Shown piece by piece: positions 9,265 through 17,904 of a stretch of 64,000 nt of DNA (position 1 is the stretch's first letter; every line of letters begins with the position of its first letter). Both the position numbers and the translations under genes were made by a program. The notes beneath the pieces were generated by a model that saw only the letters and a program-made list of their open reading frames with translations, was not told where the DNA came from and ran no database searches. The stretch covers positions 124,001-188,000 of the forward strand of contig JACKJF010000004.1 of assembly GCA_020638095.1 (NCBI GenBank), read 5' to 3'. Source of the DNA: Hyphomicrobiaceae bacterium (lineage in GTDB: Bacteria; Pseudomonadota; Alphaproteobacteria; Rhizobiales; Devosiaceae).

Positions 9265-10092
9265 ATGTCCGTCCGGTTTGCGGTCAACCGATGTTGCCTG
9301 CCGGATCGCCCACTGTCCGACTTCGTTTCCCTGGCGAAGGAGGTCGGGGCCGAAGCTGTGGAATTTCGTGACGGGCCGCAAAGCGCGGACCTCTACATCA
9401 CGACGACCGATGACATTCGTGCACGCCTGAAGCGGGAAGGGCTCGAAGTCGCCGCGCTTGTCGGGCTCGAACGGTTCAACGACTGGTCGCGCAACCGCGA
9501 GCGCGAAGCTCTGCAACTGGCGTCCCGCGCCCAGGCGCTTGGCGCACGCGGAATCGTGTTGAGTCCCTCCGAAGATACGGCCGAGAAATGGACCGATCGA
9601 GAACTCGACCGCATGCTGCGCCTCGCCATTTCGCATCTTCAGCCGATCCTTGAAGATCACCAGTTGATCGGTTTCATCGAACCGTCCGGCCATCCGCGCT
9701 CGACTTTGACCCGGCACCTCGAAGCCGCCGAAGCGGTTGAAGAGGTGGCGAACTGGCGGAATTTCGCCTTGTGCCTCGACACTTTCGAATTCGAACGTGG
9801 CGCCAACGATCTCGTTCGGCCCGACCGCATCGGTCTGGTGCACGTGACAGGCGAGGAAGCCATTCCACTATTCGACGACGAACCGCAGCTCATTTCGGCG
9901 CCGGTTTCCGAGTTTCGCAACCGGCCCGACGATCCGGGTCTCATCAACCGCCTCGTGGCGGGCGGTTTCTCTGGCGATGTGTCGCTCGAACTTTTCAACC
10001 GGAAGCCCGAGGTGGTCCGCGACACGGCCGAACGCATTCGCCGGGGTGTGCGGAACCTCATGCAGGCGCCCCGGCCGATCGACTTTCACTGA
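9265..10092 (+). CDS. Sugar phosphate isomerase/epimerase-like TIM-barrel protein
   Basis: 275-residue protein of the xylose-isomerase-like TIM-barrel superfamily (AP_endonuc_2), related to IolI/IolE/hydroxypyruvate-isomerase-type enzymes. Recognisable stretches are ILEDHQLIGFIEPSG, ALCLDTFEFERG and GDVSLELFNR, which carry the acidic and His residues that normally bind the metal. ATG 9265 is preferred over ATG 9208 because a strong AGGAGGAAGGAG lies just upstream. It is the last gene of the carbohydrate block and probably interconverts a sugar or inositol-like intermediate. The exact reaction is unknown. Confidence 0.72.
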   Translation: MSVRFAVNRCCLPDRPLSDFVSLAKEVGAEAVEFRDGPQSADLYITTTDDIRARLKREGLEVAALVGLERFNDWSRNREREALQLASRAQALGARGIVLSPSEDTAEKWTDRELDRMLRLAISHLQPILEDHQLIGFIEPSGHPRSTLTRHLEAAEAVEEVANWRNFALCLDTFEFERGANDLVRPDRIGLVHVTGEEAIPLFDDEPQLISAPVSEFRNRPDDPGLINRLVAGGFSGDVSLELFNRKPEVVRDTAERIRRGVRNLMQAPRPIDFH

Positions 10093-10113
10093 AACCGGCT
10101 GAAGACCGGGCAG

Positions 10114-11283
10114 CTAGCCCGCCAACAGCCGGCCGATCCGGTCGAGCGCGGCCTCGATATTCTCGATGTTGTTGGCATAGGAAAACCGGACATAACCTTC
10201 GCCCCAGGCACCGAAGGACGTGCCCGCGATCGTTGCCACACCCGCTTCGTTCAGGAACCGGTCCTGCGCTTCCCGGGCGGTCAGGCCCGTGCCCGAAATG
10301 TTGGGGAACGCATAGAACGCCCCCGCCGCATCGACGCACGAAAACCCGGGGAGGGCATTGAGCCGCTCGACAATGAACTTCCGGCGCCGGTCGAACTCCG
10401 CCACCATCTTCCCGACCGCGTCCTGGGGCCCGGTGAGCGCCGCAAGCCCGGCATATTGCGTGGCCGCGTTGACGCAGGAATGATCGTTGATGCAAAGCCG
10501 GATCGCGTGCTGGACCAGCGCGTCCGGCCAGACCGCGTAGCCAAGCCGCCAGCCGGTCATCGCGTAGGTCTTGGACCAGCCGTCGAGCATGATCAGCCGG
10601 TCGCGGATTTCCGGATATTGCAGCAGGCTCACATGTTCCCGCCCGCCATAGAGCATCTGGCTGTAGATTTCATCGGACAGAATCGCGACGTCCGGAAACT
10701 TCTCCAACCCTTTGACCAGCTTGTCGATTTCCTCTTTTGGCGTCACCCCGCCCGTGGGGTTGGCCGGGCTGTTGATGATGATCAGGCGCGTGCGCGGCGT
10801 GATCTGGGACAGCACCGTCTCGGCCGAAAAGGCAAAGCCGTTCTTTTCTTCGAGCGCGATTGGAACCGCCGTTGCGCCTGAAAAGCGGATCACGGATTCG
10901 TAGATGGGAAATCCCGGATTGGGATACATGATCTCGGTCCCGGGCTCGCCGAACATCAGCACCGAAAAGAACATGGTTGGCTTGCCGCCCGGAACCACGA
11001 CCACGTTGCCGGGATTGACCTCCACCCCGTGCCGGCGGTGCAGGTCGGCGGCAACGGCCTCTCGAAGCGCCGGAATGCCGTTCGCGGGCGTATATCCATG
11101 ATGCCCGTCTCTCAGCGCCTTGATGCCGGCTTCGACGATGTGGTCGGGCGTTCTGAAGTCGGGCTGACCGATGCCGAGATTGATGATGTCCTTGCCCTGG
11201 GCAGCAAGCGCCTGCGCACGCGCGAGAACTTCGAACGCACTTTCGGTGCCGAGCCGGCTTATTGCCTCTGCCGTGTGCAACAT
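10114..11283 (-). CDS. Pyridoxal phosphate-dependent aminotransferase, class I/II
   Basis: 389-residue fold-type I aminotransferase. The PLP-binding lysine is K238 in WSKTYAMTGWRLGY; upstream lies NSPANPTGG, the usual substrate-loop motif, and ILSDEIYSQMLYGG. The family includes aspartate, aromatic and other amino-acid transaminases using 2-oxoglutarate. The start ATG 11283 follows GGGAGGAAG. It faces the GH114-like gene divergently across a 145-bp gap and is convergent with the TIM-barrel gene. Nothing nearby fixes the substrate. Confidence 0.85.
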   Translation of the reverse strand: MLHTAEAISRLGTESAFEVLARAQALAAQGKDIINLGIGQPDFRTPDHIVEAGIKALRDGHHGYTPANGIPALREAVAADLHRRHGVEVNPGNVVVVPGGKPTMFFSVLMFGEPGTEIMYPNPGFPIYESVIRFSGATAVPIALEEKNGFAFSAETVLSQITPRTRLIIINSPANPTGGVTPKEEIDKLVKGLEKFPDVAILSDEIYSQMLYGGREHVSLLQYPEIRDRLIMLDGWSKTYAMTGWRLGYAVWPDALVQHAIRLCINDHSCVNAATQYAGLAALTGPQDAVGKMVAEFDRRRKFIVERLNALPGFSCVDAAGAFYAFPNISGTGLTAREAQDRFLNEAGVATIAGTSFGAWGEGYVRFSYANNIENIEAALDRIGRLLAG

Positions 11284-11428
11284 CTTCCTCCCTCGAAATC
11301 GGTGACCGGGCGACCGACATCATCGGTCTTTATCTACGACCCCGCTCCAATCGAATGCAATTGCAGACGGTCGCATCAAGGTTTTTTCGCATTTGACGTC
11401 GAAGATGATGGGGACGAAAGGGAATCGC

Positions 11429-12838
11429 ATGCCCGTTTTTCAAACCTCGACCGGCCCGGTCAACGTTGGCAATTGGGGCTATATGCTCCAGCAACCGGGC
11501 GGACTGAGCGCCAACAATCTCGCGCGCAAGCCGCATGACATGGTGGTCATGGACTATTCGCGCGATGGAACCGGCGCGACGGCGTTTTCTCCCGCCAAGG
11601 TCGACCAGATCAAGGACGGGCCGGGTGGCCGATCCCTCGCGGTCTCCTATCTCAGCATTGGCGAAGCGAGCGAATTCCGCGACTACTGGGATGCCGGATG
11701 GACGTCGAACGGCAAGGCCACGGGCACGCCGACAGGCGCTGCGCCCGATTGGCTGGGGCCGGTGAACCCGGATTGGCCCGAAAGCCGCAAGGTTCGCTAC
11801 TGGGATCCTGACTGGCAGGATATCGTCTTCAATAACGCCAAGACCGGCTGGCTGGACAAGATCGTGTCCCAGGGATTTGACGCGGCCTATCTCGATATCG
11901 TCGACGCCTACTACTATTGGGCCGTTGAAGCGCCGAACGCCGCGCGCCATGCCGGCGATCCAGCGAGGAACGACGAACAGGACGCCGCGCAGCGCATGAT
12001 CGACTTCATTGTCGCGATGACCGCCCATGCGCGCGAAACCAACCCGGATTTCTTTGTCATCCTGCAGAACGGCGAGTTCATCATCGATGCGCTCAACGGC
12101 GCCGACCCGACGCGCAAGGCTGCATTGCTTGACGCTGTGGGTGCGATCGCCGTTGAGGACACCTATTTTCGCGGCGGCCGCAACGAAAACAACAAGTTGC
12201 ACCCGGATACCGACAAGATCCACGTCCTGCAGCACGACTTCCTCGACAATGGCATTCCCGTGTTCGTCGTGGACTACGTGAACGACCCTTCGAAGGTGCA
12301 AAAGTTCGAGCAGCTCGCCATCGGCGATGGATTCATTCCCTATGCGGCGCCGACCAGGGATCTCGACGCGATGGGGGCCCAGCTGGGTGGAGGCCGGCCA
12401 AGCAATCAGAATGATCTTCTGACGGGCAACAATCGGGCCAATCACATCGATGCCAAAGGCGGAAACGACATTGTCGAAGGGTTCGCCGGCAACGATCACC
12501 TGAAGGGGGGCGCCGGCAACGATGACCTATACGGCGACCGGGGCAGGGACGTACTCGCGGGCGGCCAGGGCAGAGACGATCTCACCGGCGGCGCCAACGC
12601 GGACCGTTTCGTCTTTGGTCCCGACGGCAACCGCGATCGTATTTTCGACTTTCAGAATGGCATCGACCTGCTCGATTTGCGGGCCTTCCATTTCGGCTCG
12701 AAAGCGGCCGCGTTGAAGCACTTATATGAGGTCGGCGGGGCGTCCAATCAGGTGGTGGGGTTCGATGCGCATGGAACCATCATCATCATTCACGGCGCAG
12801 ACCTCGCCGACATCGGCCGCGCTGATATCCTGATCTGA
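11429..12838 (+). CDS. GH114-like (endo-alpha-1,4-polygalactosaminidase / TM1410) hydrolase with RTX calcium-binding repeats
   Basis: 469-residue two-part protein. Residues 1-~320 match the GH114/TM1410 TIM barrel: NWGYMLQ near the N-terminus, YLSIGEASEFRDYW, FDAAYLDIVDAYYYW, FFVILQNGEF and IAVEDTYF. Residues ~335-395 hold six to seven glycine/aspartate nonapeptide repeats (GGAGNDDLY, GDRGRDVLA, GGQGRDDLT). The end, GADLADIGRADILI, resembles the C-terminal signal of type I-secreted RTX proteins. There is no N-terminal signal peptide. It is therefore predicted to be exported by a type I system encoded elsewhere and to cut a galactosamine-containing or related polysaccharide. ATG 11429 has an AAAGGGAA site; in-frame ATGs at 11393, 11405 and 11408 are alternatives. 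Confidence 0.82.
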   Translation: MPVFQTSTGPVNVGNWGYMLQQPGGLSANNLARKPHDMVVMDYSRDGTGATAFSPAKVDQIKDGPGGRSLAVSYLSIGEASEFRDYWDAGWTSNGKATGTPTGAAPDWLGPVNPDWPESRKVRYWDPDWQDIVFNNAKTGWLDKIVSQGFDAAYLDIVDAYYYWAVEAPNAARHAGDPARNDEQDAAQRMIDFIVAMTAHARETNPDFFVILQNGEFIIDALNGADPTRKAALLDAVGAIAVEDTYFRGGRNENNKLHPDTDKIHVLQHDFLDNGIPVFVVDYVNDPSKVQKFEQLAIGDGFIPYAAPTRDLDAMGAQLGGGRPSNQNDLLTGNNRANHIDAKGGNDIVEGFAGNDHLKGGAGNDDLYGDRGRDVLAGGQGRDDLTGGANADRFVFGPDGNRDRIFDFQNGIDLLDLRAFHFGSKAAALKHLYEVGGASNQVVGFDAHGTIIIIHGADLADIGRADILI

Positions 12839-12851
12839 GGCGTATGAGGCC

Positions 12852-13553
12852 TTAAAGTCCGCGCCAGCCCTTTGCCAGCAGCTGCGCCATTTCTGCGCTG
12901 GTATTGGGCAAGTCGACCGTGGGCAAGGCCTCATCGACGGTGTCCGGCGGCAGCGTCACGCCGCGCCGGAACGCCAGTAGGTCCCGGGCATAGTCCGAAA
13001 GAAATTCCGGGTGCCCCTGCACCGACATGCCGAAGCCGGGATAGTGCAAGGCCGCGTATGGGCAAAAGTCCGACCTTCCGATCACGATGCCATCTTCCGG
13101 CGGTACGGTCACCTGATCCTGATGAAAGGTCTGCATCGAAAGCCGCGCCGGTTGTGGCTGCAGCGCAGACGGCCAGTTCAACGTTTCGTAGGAATGAACA
13201 CCAAGCCCCCAGCCTTTGCCGGACTTTTCGACCCGCCCGCCAAACGCCCGCGCCATGATCTGATGCCCGAAGCAGATGCCGAACATCTTGCCGCCATCCG
13301 CCCGCACCTTGCGCACGAAATCCTCGAGCGGCGCAATCCATGGGTGCGGCTCATAGACGGCACACCGCGATCCGGTGATCGTCCAAAGGTCCGCCTGGTC
13401 GGTCGATTCCGGCATGGCACCGGCCTGAATGTCGAAAACGGCGATATCTTCCGAAACCGGCTTCAGCCAATTGGCCACCATGTCGGCATAGCTGCCGAAT
13501 TTTCCGATCAGTTCATCGGGTGGACGGCCGGTTTCGAGAATGCCGATGCGCAT
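12852..13553 (-). CDS. Class I glutamine amidotransferase-like hydrolase (possible gamma-glutamyl-GABA hydrolase role)
   Basis: 233-residue GATase type 1 domain. The catalytic Cys94 lies in FGICFGHQ and the His/Glu pair in QGHPE (H181, E183), so the triad is complete. It is the second gene of a leftward unit, directly after a PuuA-like synthetase; that stop codon lies 9 bp before this ATG. The ATG is preferred to the GTG at 13562 because a GGTGGGA site precedes it. In the gamma-glutamylated putrescine route PuuD hydrolyses gamma-glutamyl-GABA with a related C26 fold; this protein may fill that role, but the family also covers other amide hydrolases. Cytoplasmic. Confidence 0.75.
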   Translation of the reverse strand: MRIGILETGRPPDELIGKFGSYADMVANWLKPVSEDIAVFDIQAGAMPESTDQADLWTITGSRCAVYEPHPWIAPLEDFVRKVRADGGKMFGICFGHQIMARAFGGRVEKSGKGWGLGVHSYETLNWPSALQPQPARLSMQTFHQDQVTVPPEDGIVIGRSDFCPYAALHYPGFGMSVQGHPEFLSDYARDLLAFRRGVTLPPDTVDEALPTVDLPNTSAEMAQLLAKGWRGL

Positions 13554-13562
13554 GGGTCCCAC

Positions 13563-14903
13563 CTAGAATCGCGACAGATAGTAGCGATATTCGATGGGGG
13601 AGATAATCGACGACATCGTGACGATTTCGTCGCGCCGCACCTCGGCATAGATATGCCGGTAGTCTTCCCCGAATATCTCGGCGGCAAACTCGGATTCGGC
13701 AAACCGCTCAACGCTTCCAACCCAGTCCGTTGACAGACGTTCCGCAGGTTCTGCGTCATCTGCGTCAAGCGGCAGGCGTAGCTCGATATCGTGTTCCAGT
13801 CCGTATAGAACGCCGCCAAGCACGGCGGCCAACGCGAGATAGGGGTTCACGTCCGCCCCGCAGATGCGGTGTTCGAGCCGCGCACCCTGTCCGGTCATTT
13901 CGGGTATGCGCACCGCCGCCCCGCGATGATCGAATCCCCATTCCGGTGCCGACGGCGCGTGACTGCCCGGCCCGAATCGTCTCAGCGAATTGAGGTGAGG
14001 TGCAAAGATCGCCTGCATGTCGGGCATCGTCGCGAGCACGCCGGCCACGGCCCGCTTGAGATCTGGGGCAAGCTCGTCTTCCGTCCCGGCGAACACATTG
14101 TTGCCGTTCGCATCCATCAGCGACACGTGCACATGCATGCCGTTGCCTGAATATTCCGCATAGGGCTTGGCCATAAATGTCGCTTCGAGCCCATGATTGT
14201 TGACGACGCCGCGCACCAGCCGCCGGAACATCAGCGACTCGTCCGCGACCGCCAGAACGTCGCCGGAATGATGGAAATTGACCTCGAACTGGCCAGGACC
14301 ATACTCGGCCGTCAGCGTGTCGGTCGGCAGTCCCTGGCGCGCGCAGGCGTCGAGAATGTCGGTAAGGATCGGTTCGAGCCGGTGGAGCAGCTCCATGTCG
14401 TAGTTTTGCGCCCGGGGCGTGCGGATCGGCGCCGTGGGCGGATCCTCCGACCGTTCGCGCTGGCGGATGATGTAGAATTCGAGTTCTGTCGCGATGACGG
14501 GTTTCAACCCCTTGGCCGCGAACCTGTCGAGCACGCGCGAAAGATGCTGACGCGGCGACAGGTCGGATATCCTCTCGTCTTCGTCCTCCAGTTCAACGAG
14601 CACCTGCGCGATATTGCCGCGGAGCCAGGGAATGGGCCGAAGCGTACCCGCAATCGGCACCATGTAGCCATCCGGGTCGCCAACTTCGATGCCGAGGCCG
14701 GTGCCCTCGACTTCGTAACCGATGATATTGGGCGCATAGGTCGACATGGGCAGGCGCGCATCGCCATTGGGCAGTTTGACCGCCTGATCGCCCGGCAGCC
14801 ATTTGCCGCGCAAAACCGCGTTGATATCGCACAAAAGCAGTTCGAGCCGGTCGGGCACGCCATATTGCGCGCAGTAGTCGGCATATTCTTTTAGAAAGCT
14901 CAT
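13563..14903 (-). CDS. Glutamine synthetase-family protein, PuuA-like (gamma-glutamylpolyamine synthetase)
   Basis: About 446 residues from ATG 14903 (ATG 14966 is an in-frame alternative). It has the GS catalytic fold: LLLCDINAVLRGKW in the beta-grasp domain, ATELEFYIIRQ, GPGQFEVNFHH, NGMHVHVSL and NPYLALAAVL with the metal and ATP residues expected of GlnA relatives. Length and N-terminus fit the PuuA group, which ligates glutamate to an amine such as putrescine using ATP, rather than ammonia-assimilating GlnA. It is divergent from a second, dissimilar PuuA-like gene and leads into the GATase gene. The amine substrate is inferred from the neighbouring aminotransferase and oxidase. Confidence 0.8.
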   Translation of the reverse strand: MSFLKEYADYCAQYGVPDRLELLLCDINAVLRGKWLPGDQAVKLPNGDARLPMSTYAPNIIGYEVEGTGLGIEVGDPDGYMVPIAGTLRPIPWLRGNIAQVLVELEDEDERISDLSPRQHLSRVLDRFAAKGLKPVIATELEFYIIRQRERSEDPPTAPIRTPRAQNYDMELLHRLEPILTDILDACARQGLPTDTLTAEYGPGQFEVNFHHSGDVLAVADESLMFRRLVRGVVNNHGLEATFMAKPYAEYSGNGMHVHVSLMDANGNNVFAGTEDELAPDLKRAVAGVLATMPDMQAIFAPHLNSLRRFGPGSHAPSAPEWGFDHRGAAVRIPEMTGQGARLEHRICGADVNPYLALAAVLGGVLYGLEHDIELRLPLDADDAEPAERLSTDWVGSVERFAESEFAAEIFGEDYRHIYAEVRRDEIVTMSSIISPIEYRYYLSRF

Positions 14904-15119
14904 AAGGTGGGCCAGTTCGGTGGGTACGCAGCACGTTTTTTGTGCAATCTCGGGGGTCGGCCCCATATCCGTCAACCCCCCACCACCTGAATCGGTTTGC
15001 CAAAGCGTCGCGCCAAAGCCATATGTTCTTTGACAAACTGGGCTTTGCACCTATTGTCACTGGGCGAACTGGCCGCAGATTTTGCCGGTCGCCAATCGCC
15101 AAATCCGGACGACATTCAG

Positions 15120-16493
15120 ATGAGTGCCTCGAACCACGACTGGGAATCAGCTCTCCCAATTCCATTCCTTGAATACCGCCGCGACCGGCGCATTGAAGAG
15201 GTCGAGTGCATCGTGCCGGACCTGGTCGGCATGTCCCGCGGCAAGGCGATGCCGTTCCACAAATTCCGGCCGGAGGAGTCGATCTACCTGCCGGATTCGA
15301 TCTTTTACCAGACGATCACCGGCGAGTGGGTCGACATGCCCGATATCGTCGGCCAATGGGTCGAGGGCGACATGTTGCTCCGGCCCGATATGTCGACTGT
15401 ATCGGCCGCACCCTGGGCCGAAGACGTAACGCTGCAGGTCATCTGCGACCTCGAAAAACGATCCGGCGAGCCCGTGCCGCTCGCCCCCAGAAACGTCCTG
15501 AAGCATGTTCTGTCATTGTACCGCGAAAAGGGCTGGCAGCCGATCGTGGCGCCTGAGCTGGAATTCTACCTTGTCGGTCCGAACGTCGACCCGAACCAGC
15601 CGATCGAACCGCCCACGGGGCGCACCGGGCGACGGGGTGCGGGCCGGCAGGCCTATTCCATGGTGGCCATCGACGAATATGGTCCGGTCATCGACACGAT
15701 CTACGACTTTGCTGAGGCGCAGGGTCTCGCCATCGATACGCTGATCCAGGAAGGTGGCGCGGGCCAGATCGAGATGAACCTTCTGCACGGCGATCCGCTG
15801 GAGCTCGCCGACCAGGTCTTCTATTTCAAGCGCGCCATCCGCGAGGCGGCGCTGCGGAACGGCAATTTCGCGACATTCATGGCCAAACCCATGCGCGACG
15901 AGCCGGGGTCTTCTATGCACCTCCACCAGTCGGTGCGCGACGTCAAGACCGGCAAGAACCTCTTTTCCGGCCCGGATGGCGAGCCAACGGCACTTTTCAT
16001 GCACTTCATCGGCGGCTCGCAGCGCTATGTGCCACAAATGATGCCGCTGTTGGCGCCGTTCGTGAACTCCTACCGCCGCCTCGCCGGCGGCCAGAGTGCG
16101 CCGAACAATCTCGAATGGGCTGCCGACAACCGCACCACCGGCTTCCGTGTGCCCAATTCGCGACCCGATGCGCGCCGGCTCGAAAACCGCATCATCGGCA
16201 TCGATTCCAACCCCTATCTCGCCATCGCCGCGAGTCTGATTGCCGGATACAAGGGCATGGCCGATGCCATTGAACCACGTGAGGCCGTGACCGGCGAAAT
16301 CGAGGATGAGGGCCAGATGTTGCCGCGAAGCCTCTTCGACGCCATCGCCATGTTCGAGGAAGCGACCGAAATGCGCGAACTTCTCGGCGAAGAGTTCTGC
16401 GCGGTCTTCGGTGCCCTCAAGAAGGCCGAATTCAGCGAGTTCCAGCGCGAAATTTCGCCCTGGGAGCGCGAACACCTTTTGCTCAACGTATAG
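15120..16493 (+). CDS. puuA: Glutamine synthetase-family protein, PuuA-like (gamma-glutamylputrescine synthetase)
   Basis: 457-residue GS-fold ligase from ATG 15120. Key stretches are LVGMSRGKAMPFHKF (beta-grasp), VAPELEFYLV, GAGQIEMNLLHGDPL, SSMHLHQSV (the His-containing metal/nucleotide motif) and NPYLAIAASLIAGY. It heads a tight rightward unit with a class III aminotransferase (13 bp downstream) and a PuuB-like FAD oxidase, which is the context of gamma-glutamylputrescine synthetase. Predicted reaction: putrescine + glutamate + ATP to gamma-glutamylputrescine in the cytoplasm. The first gene of the divergent unit is a paralog, so the two may differ in amine preference. Confidence 0.82.
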   Translation: MSASNHDWESALPIPFLEYRRDRRIEEVECIVPDLVGMSRGKAMPFHKFRPEESIYLPDSIFYQTITGEWVDMPDIVGQWVEGDMLLRPDMSTVSAAPWAEDVTLQVICDLEKRSGEPVPLAPRNVLKHVLSLYREKGWQPIVAPELEFYLVGPNVDPNQPIEPPTGRTGRRGAGRQAYSMVAIDEYGPVIDTIYDFAEAQGLAIDTLIQEGGAGQIEMNLLHGDPLELADQVFYFKRAIREAALRNGNFATFMAKPMRDEPGSSMHLHQSVRDVKTGKNLFSGPDGEPTALFMHFIGGSQRYVPQMMPLLAPFVNSYRRLAGGQSAPNNLEWAADNRTTGFRVPNSRPDARRLENRIIGIDSNPYLAIAASLIAGYKGMADAIEPREAVTGEIEDEGQMLPRSLFDAIAMFEEATEMRELLGEEFCAVFGALKKAEFSEFQREISPWEREHLLLNV

Positions 16494-16505
16494 CTGGACC
16501 AAAGA

Positions 16506-17897
16506 ATGCTGGAAAACCACCTGCCAACCGCAGATCTTCAGGCTATCGACGCCGAACATCACCTCCACCCGTTCACCGACGGAGATGCGCTCAACGCCAA
16601 GGGCGCGCGCATTATCGTCAAGGGCGAGGGCGTGTTCGTCACCGACAGCGAAGGCCACAAGATCATCGACGGCATGGCCGGTCTCTGGTGCATCAATGTC
16701 GGCTATGGCCGCGAGGAACTGGTCGATGCTGCGAGCCGTCAGATGCGCCAGCTCGCCTTTTACAACACGTTTTTCCAGACCTCGCACGTTCCGGCGCTGT
16801 CTCTGGCAAAACGCCTGTCCGAACTCGCGCCGGGCAACCTGAACCACGTTTTCTTCAGTGGTTCCGGCTCGGATTCGAACGACACCAATATCCGCATGGT
16901 CCGTCAGTACTGGGCGCTCAAGGGACTGCCGGAGAAGAACATCATCATCGGCCGTTGGAACGGCTACCACGGCTCGACCATCGGCGCCGGCAGCGTTGGC
17001 GGCATGAAGGGCATCCACGCCCAGGGCGGCCTGCCGATCCCGAACGTCGCCCATATCGGCCAACCCGATTGGTGGTCCGAGGGCGACGACATGAGCCCGG
17101 AGGAATTCGGGCTCGCCCGCGCCCGGGAACTCGAGGCTAAGATCCTCGAACTTGGCGAAAACCGGGTGGCGGCCTTCATCGCGGAGCCAATCCAGGGGGC
17201 AGGGGGCGTCATTGTCCCTCCCGACACCTATTGGCCGGAAATCCAGCGCATCTGCGACGAATACGAAATCCTGCTCATCGCCGACGAAGTCATTTGCGGC
17301 TTCGGTCGCACCGGCAACTGGTTCGGCAGCCAGACCGTCAATATCCGACCCGATCTGATGACCATCGCCAAGGGGCTGACGTCAGGCTATGTGCCGATGG
17401 GCGCGTCGATCGTCAGCGACGATGTAGCTTCGGTCATCAATTCCGGCGGGGAGTTTGCCCACGGCTACACCTATTCGGGTCACCCGGTCGCCGCGGCCGT
17501 GGCCCTCGAAAACCTCCGGATCCTCGAAGAAGAGGGCATCATTGACCGCGTCCGCACCACGACCGCTCCCTACCTCAAGAAGAAGTGGGAAAGCCTGAGC
17601 GAGCACCCCATGGTCGGCGAGGCGCGCATTGCGGGCATGATGGCCTCCCTCGCGTTGACGCCCGACAAGGCGAGCCGGGCCAAATTTGCCTCGGAAACCG
17701 GCACGGTCGGCTACATGTGCCGCGAGCGCTGCTTCAACAACGACTTGATCATGCGCCACGTTGGCGACCGCATGATCATCTCGCCGCCTTTGGTGATTTC
17801 GGAATCTGAAATCGACCTCTTGATTGATCGTGCGTGGCAGTCGATCGACGAGACCTACAATGCGGTGAAATCACAGGGATTGTGGCAGGCGGCATGA
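16506..17897 (+). CDS. spuC: Class III aminotransferase, putrescine/diamine:pyruvate type (SpuC-like)
   Basis: 463-residue omega-aminotransferase. The PLP lysine is K289 in TIAKGLTSGYVPMGA; other family marks are WNGYHGSTIGAGSVGG, IAEPIQGAGGVIVPP and LLIADEVICGFGRTG. The strong resemblance to SpuC and related diamine:pyruvate transaminases suggests conversion of putrescine to 4-aminobutanal, an alternative to the gamma-glutamylated path of the flanking genes. Its position between puuA and puuB, with gaps of 12 and 7 bp, implies cotranscription. A beta-alanine or other omega-amine substrate is also possible. Confidence 0.84.
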   Translation: MLENHLPTADLQAIDAEHHLHPFTDGDALNAKGARIIVKGEGVFVTDSEGHKIIDGMAGLWCINVGYGREELVDAASRQMRQLAFYNTFFQTSHVPALSLAKRLSELAPGNLNHVFFSGSGSDSNDTNIRMVRQYWALKGLPEKNIIIGRWNGYHGSTIGAGSVGGMKGIHAQGGLPIPNVAHIGQPDWWSEGDDMSPEEFGLARARELEAKILELGENRVAAFIAEPIQGAGGVIVPPDTYWPEIQRICDEYEILLIADEVICGFGRTGNWFGSQTVNIRPDLMTIAKGLTSGYVPMGASIVSDDVASVINSGGEFAHGYTYSGHPVAAAVALENLRILEEEGIIDRVRTTTAPYLKKKWESLSEHPMVGEARIAGMMASLALTPDKASRAKFASETGTVGYMCRERCFNNDLIMRHVGDRMIISPPLVISESEIDLLIDRAWQSIDETYNAVKSQGLWQAA

Positions 17898-17904
17898 GCC
17901 GGCA

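Noticed and set aside
11356..11365. TGCAATTGCA palindrome between the aminotransferase and the GH114-like gene
   Set aside because: Ten bases are too few to call an operator without a regulator nearby.
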